Shown here: in pieces, positions 1 through 5,572 of the stretch
Layout of the letters: each line of letters starts with the position of its first letter
Position numbering within the stretch: position 1 is the first letter of the stretch
Origin: BS750m-G4 sp964472195
GTDB lineage: Bacteria > Bacteroidota > Ignavibacteria > Tepidaquicellales > Tepidaquicellaceae
Assembly (NCBI GenBank): GCA_964472195.1
Contig: CAYYJH010000105.1
Span: 1 to 8,444, forward strand
Length of the DNA stretch: 8,444 nucleotides
Direction: 5' to 3'
The notes under the pieces: model-generated
What the model was told of the DNA's origin: nothing
The model's input: the letters and a program-made list of their open reading frames with translations, nothing else
The model's database searches: none
Program-made: the position numbers and the translations under genes

Positions 1-160
1 ACATATCTGTTATTTGCCTGCCACTCAAATCCGGCAACCACTGCTGATACCACCCACTTGGCGGATTGTCCTGAAAGTTCAAGCCTACTGTGAAAAAGAG
101 TATGCTGAGGAAGAAAAGGAGGTTGGTAAGTTTGTTTGTTATTTTGTTTTCGGTTTCCAT
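1..160 (-). CDS. N-terminal fragment of an exported protein, possibly a secreted YCF48/BNR-like beta-propeller
   Basis: Only the first 53 codons are inside the window; the gene runs off the left edge. The reading frame opens with ATG at 160 and has no stop. Residues 1-11 are polar with two lysines, and residues 12-27 are a hydrophobic stretch (Leu-Thr-Asn-Leu-Leu-Phe-Phe-Leu and onward) that looks like a signal peptide. After it comes Asn-Pro-Pro-Ser-Gly-Trp-Tyr-Gln-Gln-Trp, then Leu-Ser-Gly-Arg-Gln-Ile-Thr-Asp. From memory, secreted YCF48-like propeller proteins with T9SS tails in Ignavibacteria often start with a similar Trp-rich segment followed by an Asp-Ile/Asp-Met strand, so I suggest that family weakly. 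No SD precedes the ATG (AATCATTTAATA), as is common in this lineage. A promoter candidate lies at 185-211. That this is a real exported-protein gene is fairly secure; the family is a guess. Confidence 0.6.
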   Translation of the reverse strand, partial: METENKITNKLTNLLFFLSILFFTVGLNFQDNPPSGWYQQWLPDLSGRQITDM

Positions 161-184
161 TATTAAATGATTTAGTTACTTAAA

Positions 185-211
185 AGTATAAATCAGTAGG
201 AATTAAGTCAA
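185..211 (-). promoter_or_regulatory. Candidate sigma-70-like promoter for the left-edge gene
   Basis: Read on the minus strand, TTGACT (206-211) and TATACT (185-190) are separated by 15 bases; each hexamer differs from the consensus at one position. The -10 box ends 24 bases before the ATG at 160. The spacer is shorter than the usual 16-18 and the region is very AT-rich, so chance matches are likely. Inference only. Confidence 0.3.
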
Positions 212-299
212 TTGTATAAATTCCTTTTATTTTTAATCAACGATTTGTAAAATTGTATTTCTAATAATTTGTATTATTATTTTGGATTTCCTTATAATT

Positions 300-327
300 T
301 TGTTATTTAATTTAATTTTATTATAAT
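300..327 (+). promoter_or_regulatory. Candidate sigma-70-like promoter for the baeRF3 gene
   Basis: TTGTTA (300-305) is followed after 16 bases by a perfect TATAAT (322-327), 50 bases upstream of the ATG at 378. A second TATAAT lies at 293-298 with a poorer TTGTAT at 269-274. The spacer is so AT-rich that such matches are partly expected by chance, but the pair is well placed for the downstream gene. Confidence 0.35.
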
Positions 328-364
328 TAAGTAAAGGATTTATTTATAAAGATAAATTTTAAGG

Positions 365-371
365 AAAGGAG
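365..371 (+). promoter_or_regulatory. Strong Shine-Dalgarno site of the baeRF3 gene
   Basis: AAAGGAG ends six bases before the ATG at 378, which fixes that start. Most other genes in the window have no such site, so this gene appears to be set up for efficient SD-dependent initiation. Confidence 0.75.
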
Positions 372-377
372 AAGTAT

Positions 378-1463
378 ATGAATCGAAATGAACTAATAAA
401 CTTACAGGCAATAAAAGAATACCCATCCGTTTCAATATTATCACCTACACACAGAACTTTTCCCGAAAATCAACAGGATGTAATTAGAATCAGAAATCTA
501 ATAAAGAATGCAAAGAACAGGCTGATAAAAGAATTTGGTAAACGTGAATCCGAATTACTTATTAGGAAGCTTGATGGTATTACCGAAGAAGTTGACTACA
601 ATAACGCTCTCGATGGTTTAGCAATTTTTGTGAATAAACTTACGTCAAAAATATTTTATTTACCATTTAAAGTATTGGAGAGAGTAATCATAGATGAGAC
701 CTTTGCCACAAGGGATTTGGTTTTTATGGTTAACAGAAGTCCCAGGTACTGGGTTCTTTCATTGAGTGAGAAGCCAACAAGGTTATTTGAAGGATTCCGC
801 GATACATTGACTGAAATCAAGAATGACGACTTTCCAGTTGCGTATGAGGGACCTGTAGAGACGGAATCCATTCCGGGCGGGAAAGACATTAAGAATCCAA
901 AATACAGGTCTGATCAATGTAAGATTTTCTTCAGGGAGGTTGATAATAAATTCAGTAAGTATAACAAAGAAGAAAAACTACCTATAGGACTTCTTGGTGT
1001 CGATAAAAATTTATCTTTTTTTAAAGAAGTAACAGCCAACAACGAGTTAATAATAACATCTGTATCGGGGAACTATGATAAAAAAACTTCTCATGAGCTT
1101 TCAAGGATTATTTGGCTTGCGGTGAAAAAAGAATTTAATAAAGCAAGACAGGAAGTTTTTGGAAGGATCGAAAAGGCTATTAACTCAAAAAAGTTTGTTT
1201 CCGGAATTGATGAAGTCTGGCAAACAACCGAGCAGGGCAAGGGAGACACATTAGTAGTAGAAGAGGATTATCATGTATCAGCAAAAATCAATCCCGAAAC
1301 CCGGCATTTGTTAATCACTGACAGAAAAGACGAGGCAGGTGTTATGGAAGATGCTATAGATGAAGTAATTGAAAAAGTCATAGCAAAAGGTGGTAAGGTT
1401 GTTTTTGTAGATAATGGTTTGTTGAAAAAATATAGTCGAATTGCGATGATACTTCGATATTGA
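378..1463 (+). CDS. baeRF3-like protein (bacterial archaeo-eukaryotic release factor 1 homologue, family 3)
   Basis: A 361-residue soluble protein without signal peptide or membrane segment, starting behind a strong SD. Recognition comes from family 3 hallmarks recalled from the baeRF group: a central Pro-Gly-Gly-Lys (166-169) followed by a Tyr-Arg-Ser-Asp segment and Phe-Phe-Arg-Glu-Val-Asp (about 184-189); Leu-Leu-Gly-Val-Asp-Lys-Asn-Leu-Ser-Phe-Phe (204-214); Gly-Asn-Tyr-Asp (231-234); Ser-Gly-Ile-Asp-Glu-Val-Trp (275-281); Val-Val-Glu-Glu-Asp-Tyr-His (293-299); and a C-terminal Gly-Gly-Lys-Val-Val-Phe-Val-Asp-Asn-Gly (338-347) ending in Ile-Leu-Arg-Tyr. baeRF proteins share the eRF1/Pelota fold and have been proposed to act at the ribosome in rescue, quality control or hibernation. 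There is no GGQ tripeptide, so canonical peptidyl-tRNA hydrolysis is not expected. The gene stands alone, divergent from the left gene and convergent with the AGCS transporter. Family assignment is fairly secure; cellular role is inferred. Confidence 0.8.
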   Translation: MNRNELINLQAIKEYPSVSILSPTHRTFPENQQDVIRIRNLIKNAKNRLIKEFGKRESELLIRKLDGITEEVDYNNALDGLAIFVNKLTSKIFYLPFKVLERVIIDETFATRDLVFMVNRSPRYWVLSLSEKPTRLFEGFRDTLTEIKNDDFPVAYEGPVETESIPGGKDIKNPKYRSDQCKIFFREVDNKFSKYNKEEKLPIGLLGVDKNLSFFKEVTANNELIITSVSGNYDKKTSHELSRIIWLAVKKEFNKARQEVFGRIEKAINSKKFVSGIDEVWQTTEQGKGDTLVVEEDYHVSAKINPETRHLLITDRKDEAGVMEDAIDEVIEKVIAKGGKVVFVDNGLLKKYSRIAMILRY

Positions 1464-1483
1464 ATTCTATTAAAAATTTTATC

Positions 1484-1595
1484 CACTAAGACACGAAGAC
1501 GCTATGTTAATATGTTTTTCGACACTACATTTTTTGTAAGTATTCCTTTCTTTCCAAAAAAATGTGACATTAATGTTGAACTTTGAGTCTTAGTG
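1484..1595. repeat. Imperfect 112-base palindromic element between convergent genes (REP/MITE-like or bidirectional terminator)
   Basis: Outer arms CACTAAGACACGAAG (1484-1498) and CTTTGAGTCTTAGTG (1581-1595) are inverted copies matching at 13 of 15 positions. Nested inside are ACATTTTTTG (1527-1536) and CAAAAAAATGT (1555-1565), inverted copies with one extra A, around an 18-base loop. The element fills most of the 169-base gap between two convergent stop codons. The outer arm resembles the 'CTTTGTGTCTTAGTG' word that I recall as a dispersed extragenic sequence in several environmental bacterial genomes. Only one copy is in the window, so mobility or repetition cannot be shown here. A role in ending transcription from both sides is equally possible. 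Confidence 0.5.
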
Positions 1596-1632
1596 TCGAT
1601 TACTTCTAAATCTTAGCCTTTTTTCAGAAAAT

Positions 1633-3252
1633 CTATCCTTTAAATTTACTTTCTGCCATGCGTTCTTTATAAGTAAGGTGCCTTTCTGAGAAATATTTTT
1701 TAGCAATCTTTCTTAAGGGTGTAGACAATAAAATGATTGCAAGTAAATTAGGAATAGTCATGAACCCAAGAGCAGCATCTCCGAAAGCCCAAACCGCTTC
1801 CAGTTGTGCTATCGCCCCAATGAAAATAAAAAAGACAAAAATCCATTTGTACGGGAGAATTGCTTTTGACCCGAACAAATAATTAGCAGAACGGTCACCA
1901 TAAAACGACCAGCTTATAGCGGTGGAAATTGCAAATAATAAAACTGTTATTGTTACAATCTTATCACCAAACCCGAATAGCCAGCTCAACCCTTCTTTAA
2001 AAGCGAATGAGGTTAATAGACTGCTGTTGAGGAGTTCTCCCGTAAAGTTTGGGTCTATTCTATTTACGTAGAATTCTGTATGATGCCATGCACCGGTTGA
2101 AATGATAACTAAACCTGTCAATGAACAAATTACTATCGTATCGATAACAGGACCGAGCATTGCAACTGCACCTTCCCTTATGGGATACTTTGTTTTTGCA
2201 GTTGAATGTGCGATAGCAGCACTTCCTTGTCCTGCTTCGTTAGAATAAAGACCGCGTTTCACTCCCCAGAGCATCGTGTTCAACATAATGAGAAATGCTC
2301 CTCCCCCTACTCCTGCAATCTCCGCCGGAGGATTGAATGCCATGCTGAAGATCAGGTAAAGGCTGTTATCAATATCTGATAAATTCGATAGGAGAATCAG
2401 GGAAGCACCCAAAACGTATATTATTGCCATTATTGGTGCCAGGTACCCTGTTACATGACCGATTCTTCTAATACCGCCGATTATAACCAGAGCGACAATT
2501 ATTGCAAGTATAATACCGTTAAGCACCTGTTGAATAGAGATTCCAAATCCTGACCACAACATATACTTGTAAGTTAGAAAATGAGTAGTGCCAACAACTT
2601 GCGCTACTTCGGAATAAACCTGATCTGATACAGTAAAAGACTGAATTGCATTTCCTGTTGCAAATGAGCAGATCACTGCGAAACATGCAAATATAACAGC
2701 AAGCCATCTCCATTTAATTCCCAAACCGTGTTCGATAGTGTACATTGGTCCACCTGCAGTGTGCCCGTCCTTTTCAATTTCCCGGTATTTAAGAGAGAGA
2801 GAACATTCAGCAAATTTGAGTGTAGTCCCAAAAAACGCAGTTACCCACATCCAGAAAAGAGCACCGGGACCACCATAATATAATGCTGTTGCTACCCCTG
2901 CTATATTTCCAACACCGACAGTAGCCGAGAGAGCTGTTGTTAAAGCTCTAAAATGGTTAAGGTCACCTTCATCGTTTGGATCGTCATAAATACCCATTGT
3001 AACTTTAACACCATGCCATAGATGTCGAAGTTGTGGGAAACCCAGCTTAACAGTAATAAAAATACCTGTACCTACTAAAATGATAACCATCAAAGGAATA
3101 GAACCGATTGGAAGATCTTTAGTAGGAAGGTCTTTTATGAAATCAAAATTTCCAGGGAAAGACCAAACAGCATCATAAAATGTTATACCGAAAATAATTA
3201 GTATGAGGAAGATAATTGTGTAAGTGATAATACCCGCTATAGGTTTTCTCAT
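1633..3252 (-). CDS. Alanine/glycine:cation symporter, AGCS family
   Basis: A 539-residue inner-membrane protein that by family imports alanine or glycine with sodium. Signature segments are present: Ser-Ala-Thr-Val-Gly-Val-Gly-Asn-Ile-Ala-Gly (109-119) followed by Gly-Gly-Pro-Gly-Ala-Leu-Phe-Trp-Met-Trp (127-136); the Gly-Gly-Pro-Met-Tyr motif (167-171); Thr-Gly-Asn-Ala-Ile-Gln (199-204); Arg-Gly-Leu-Tyr-Ser-Asn-Glu-Ala-Gly-Gln-Gly-Ser-Ala (333-345); and Gly-Asp-Arg-Ser-Ala-Asn-Tyr-Leu-Phe-Gly (452-461). About eleven or more hydrophobic helices are spread along the chain. It is at the long end for AGCS proteins (commonly about 450-550) because of an extended N-terminus (about 1-50) and a polar insert near 389-410 (His-His-Thr-Glu-Phe onward). 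It lies 82 bases downstream of the NSS gene on the same strand with no obvious terminator between them, so co-transcription is plausible. No SD is visible before the ATG at 3252. Substrate between alanine, glycine and related amino acids cannot be settled from sequence. Confidence 0.93.
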   Translation of the reverse strand: MRKPIAGIITYTIIFLILIIFGITFYDAVWSFPGNFDFIKDLPTKDLPIGSIPLMVIILVGTGIFITVKLGFPQLRHLWHGVKVTMGIYDDPNDEGDLNHFRALTTALSATVGVGNIAGVATALYYGGPGALFWMWVTAFFGTTLKFAECSLSLKYREIEKDGHTAGGPMYTIEHGLGIKWRWLAVIFACFAVICSFATGNAIQSFTVSDQVYSEVAQVVGTTHFLTYKYMLWSGFGISIQQVLNGIILAIIVALVIIGGIRRIGHVTGYLAPIMAIIYVLGASLILLSNLSDIDNSLYLIFSMAFNPPAEIAGVGGGAFLIMLNTMLWGVKRGLYSNEAGQGSAAIAHSTAKTKYPIREGAVAMLGPVIDTIVICSLTGLVIISTGAWHHTEFYVNRIDPNFTGELLNSSLLTSFAFKEGLSWLFGFGDKIVTITVLLFAISTAISWSFYGDRSANYLFGSKAILPYKWIFVFFIFIGAIAQLEAVWAFGDAALGFMTIPNLLAIILLSTPLRKIAKKYFSERHLTYKERMAESKFKG

Positions 3253-3334
3253 GTATTAATCAGTTTTATTAAAAGATATGTAATTACTTTATTTTAAAGA
3301 TTTCTTAATAAACGAGGAGCAACTTCACAGAGTT

Positions 3335-4729
3335 TTAAAACAAACCGGTAAAGAAATTTATAATTTTAGATAATATACCAATTGAACTCAAGAAGACAAG
3401 GAAAATTAAAATCGGTGCAAAATATTTCAAAAATATTTTCCAAAGAACAATTAGCCAGCCTGAGTTTTCGAAAACAGCTTCTGCACCATCTTTCATCTTG
3501 ATTAAAGCTTTGTCAAATCCCCACACCCATGCAACGAATACAGCAATAAACAATCCACCTAATGGCAGTAGAATGTTAGCTGCTAAGAAATCTGCTACAT
3601 CGAAAAATGTCAATCCGAATAAAGTTGCATCAGCTATTAGGTTGAACGATAGTGCAGATGGTACACCCAATAAGAATATAGTGATGCCAAATACAATAAC
3701 AGCACGATGTCGTTTCCAACCTCTTTCATCAACAAAATAAGCCACGACAACCTCCAACAGAGAAATTGCCGAAGTAAGAGCAGCAATTGTTAAAAGTATG
3801 AAAAAGAGTATCGCAAATATATATCCACCCGGCATTTTAATAAAAACAACTGGCAGTGTATGAAAAATCAAACCCGGTCCAGCTGCAGGATCCTGCCCCG
3901 TTGCAAACACAGCTGTGAAAATTGCCATTCCTGCAATAAGAGCGATAACTGTATCCAGGAAAACAACTTTTGTAGATGCAGCCGGGATGTTTCCTTTCTG
4001 AGTCATATAACTTCCGTATGTCATCATAGCTCCCATTCCTAAGCTAAGTGTGAAAAAAGCGTGCCCGAGTGCTATAAGAACAGAGTTCGCTGAAATTTTA
4101 CTCCAATCGGGACTCCATAAAAAAGAAAGCCCTGCTTCAGAGCCGGGTAGAGTCAGTCCTCGAACCATTAATGCTATCAGAAGAATAAATAAAACCGGCA
4201 TCATGATTTTACTCCCGATTTCAATACCTTTTTGAACGCCGCGGTATACAAGAACCATTGTCAGGATCATGAAAGCTGCTAAATATCCGATTGACCAAAA
4301 GACATTCGATACAAGCCCGCCGAAATGTTCTCCTGACGAACTTGTCGTTGTGTAATCATAAAATGTACCTTTAATAGCTTCTACTATGTATCCCAGAGAC
4401 CATGCGGCAACAACAGAATAGTATGAAAGTATTACAAATCCGGCAAAGACACCCATACCTCCGACCGCTGTCCAGAATTTAGAGTTGCTCAAAGTACGGA
4501 ACGCACCAACTGGATTTCTATGTGTAGATCTTCCAAGCAGTACTTCAGCGATCAGGACTGGCAATCCAATAACAGCAATGCAGATAAGATAAACAAAAAT
4601 AAATGCAGCACCGCCGTTTTCACCTGTAATATAAGGGAATTTCCATACATTCCCCAGTCCTATGGCGGAACCTGCAGCGGCAAGTATAAATCCCAACCGT
4701 GATCCCCATTTTTCCCGTTTAAACTTCAT
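3335..4729 (-). CDS. Sodium-dependent amino-acid transporter, NSS/SNF (LeuT-like) family
   Basis: A 464-residue inner-membrane symporter. The N-terminus carries the NSS signature Gly-Ser-Ala-Ile-Gly-Leu-Gly-Asn-Val-Trp-Lys-Phe-Pro-Tyr (20-33) in helix 1. Residues 224-241 (Ala-Phe-Phe-Thr-Leu-Ser-Leu-Gly-Met-Gly and onward) match the unwound helix 6 of LeuT, and Thr319-Ser320 in helix 8 correspond to the LeuT Na2-site Thr-Ser pair. I count about eleven transmembrane helices, as in the bacterial proteins Tyt1 and MhsT, with a short hydrophobic tail. Asp259 in helix 7 sits near the acidic residue that replaces chloride in chloride-independent bacterial members, so chloride-independent transport is inferred. 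The start at 4729 is supported by the Met-Lys-Phe-Lys-Arg-Glu-Lys-Trp-Gly-Ser leader typical of the family; a GGAG lies 12 bases upstream, which is far for an SD. It is the first gene of a two-gene transporter run with the AGCS gene. The substrate, probably a neutral or aromatic amino acid, is not determinable. Confidence 0.93.
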   Translation of the reverse strand: MKFKREKWGSRLGFILAAAGSAIGLGNVWKFPYITGENGGAAFIFVYLICIAVIGLPVLIAEVLLGRSTHRNPVGAFRTLSNSKFWTAVGGMGVFAGFVILSYYSVVAAWSLGYIVEAIKGTFYDYTTTSSSGEHFGGLVSNVFWSIGYLAAFMILTMVLVYRGVQKGIEIGSKIMMPVLFILLIALMVRGLTLPGSEAGLSFLWSPDWSKISANSVLIALGHAFFTLSLGMGAMMTYGSYMTQKGNIPAASTKVVFLDTVIALIAGMAIFTAVFATGQDPAAGPGLIFHTLPVVFIKMPGGYIFAILFFILLTIAALTSAISLLEVVVAYFVDERGWKRHRAVIVFGITIFLLGVPSALSFNLIADATLFGLTFFDVADFLAANILLPLGGLFIAVFVAWVWGFDKALIKMKDGAEAVFENSGWLIVLWKIFLKYFAPILIFLVFLSSIGILSKIINFFTGLF

Positions 4730-5082
4730 CGTTGTATAGTGCTCCTGTTTGGTTTATTGAGATGAATAAATATGAAATGCATTCGAAGATTCAAAATAAG
4801 TGTAAATATCAAACATTAAATAAATAAATTCAAGTAAAAATCAAAATAAAATCATAAATAAGTTTTTTGTAATCTTTAGATTATATAAATTTATTTTCAT
4901 AATTGTACGATATAGATTTTAATAAATGAAACTTTTTATTTTTTGCAACACTTTAAGTAATAGTTGTTTTTTCTTATCGTGATGGTGATGCAAATGTTAG
5001 TTTAATAAAGTGACTTAAATATTGAAAAAATGAAATTGTATATGTATATTGAATTCTAATTTTAAAAATAAACTATTTTAAA
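4730..5082. other. AT-rich divergent intergenic region (353 bases)
   Basis: This spacer separates the start of the NSS transporter from the start of the exported-protein cluster and must hold promoters for both directions. It is dominated by A and T with no open frame longer than about 18 codons, no tRNA-like fold and no tandem repeat that I can see. The best plus-strand promoter match is listed at 5022-5050. On the minus strand only weak matches such as TTGAAT with a TATTTA 16 bases on are seen near 4770-4800, so I do not call a promoter there. Confidence 0.6.
5022..5050 (+). promoter_or_regulatory. Candidate promoter of the exported-protein cluster
   Basis: TTGAAA (5022-5027) and TATATT (5045-5050) are separated by the ideal 17 bases; each differs from the sigma-70 consensus at one position. 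The -10 box ends 32 bases before the ATG at 5083, giving a short leader. This is the best-formed promoter match in the window, but the AT-rich background lowers its weight, and Bacteroidota proper use a different -33/-7 consensus. Confidence 0.45.
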
Positions 5083-5538
5083 ATGACCTACTTTAAAAAT
5101 TTACTAAAAGCTTTTCTTTTTATCTCCATTTTCTCTTTTGCATTTATGGGTACAGAATGCGAACAATTATTGGAAGGAGGCAGTACATCATCAGAGGATT
5201 TATTAGGAAGATGGCAGTTAGTTAGACAAACTGGAGCCCTTCAGGATATTTGTGATGGGGAAACACTTGAATTTCAGAACTCAACAACTGCACTATTACA
5301 ATGTCCTCAACAAACACAAATCACACGAAGTTACACGGCATCGAATGGTGTTTTAACTTACCAAACAGGTGTAAGTTATAATTATTTAGTAAGAACCGAA
5401 AGCGGAACAACTAAATTAGATCTTACGGGAAGAAACGTGTCCAGGAATCTTTATTATGACAAGATAATAACGACTGAGGATGTTAGTAAATATAAAGGAA
5501 AACCGACTGGTAAAACCTCTTCGGAACCAGTTAAATAA
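5083..5538 (+). CDS. Small exported protein with lipocalin-like start, unknown function
   Basis: A 151-residue protein. Residues 1-22 form a signal peptide (basic start with Lys5 and Lys9, then Phe/Leu/Ile-rich core). Cys26 follows directly in Met-Gly-Thr-Glu-Cys-Glu-Gln; it may be lipidated, but Glu at position -1 is not a normal lipobox residue, so lipoprotein status is uncertain. Leu-Leu-Gly-Arg-Trp-Gln-Leu-Val (40-47), after a Ser/Glu-rich linker, resembles the opening strand of lipocalin-like domains, and alternating strands rich in Thr and Tyr continue to about residue 130, fitting a small beta-barrel. Two further cysteines (57 and 74) could pair. The C-terminus (135-151) is Lys/Pro/Thr-rich and probably disordered. 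No SD precedes the ATG. It is the first gene of a run, 34 bases ahead of the metalloprotease. A role as ligand-binding or protease-associated protein is possible but not shown. Confidence 0.8.
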   Translation: MTYFKNLLKAFLFISIFSFAFMGTECEQLLEGGSTSSEDLLGRWQLVRQTGALQDICDGETLEFQNSTTALLQCPQQTQITRSYTASNGVLTYQTGVSYNYLVRTESGTTKLDLTGRNVSRNLYYDKIITTEDVSKYKGKPTGKTSSEPVK

Positions 5539-5572
5539 AGTTTAATATTCAGATAATAAAAAATAATTTATC

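Noticed and set aside
873..884. Gly-Gly-Lys codons considered as a variant of the release-factor GGQ
   Set aside because: The position of the tripeptide in the fold cannot be verified from sequence alone, and Lys cannot stand in for the catalytic Gln chemistry, so it is reported only as a point to check.
656..889. Open frame of 77 codons on the minus strand inside the baeRF3 gene
   Set aside because: It lies wholly antisense to a well-supported gene, has no recognisable motif and no SD, and is best explained as a shadow frame.
3498..4702. Several plus-strand open frames of 60-80 codons opposite the NSS transporter
   Set aside because: They are antisense to conserved transporter helices and their translations look like reverse-complement membrane codons, with no family motif.
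4760..4800. Possible minus-strand promoter and short palindrome TTCGAA upstream of the NSS gene
   Set aside because: The hexamer matches are weak and the palindrome is only six bases, both expected by chance in this AT-rich spacer.
4926..4982. Short open frame of 18 codons in the divergent spacer, starting ATG-AAA-CTT
   Set aside because: It is too short, lacks an SD and lies in sequence where such frames arise by chance.
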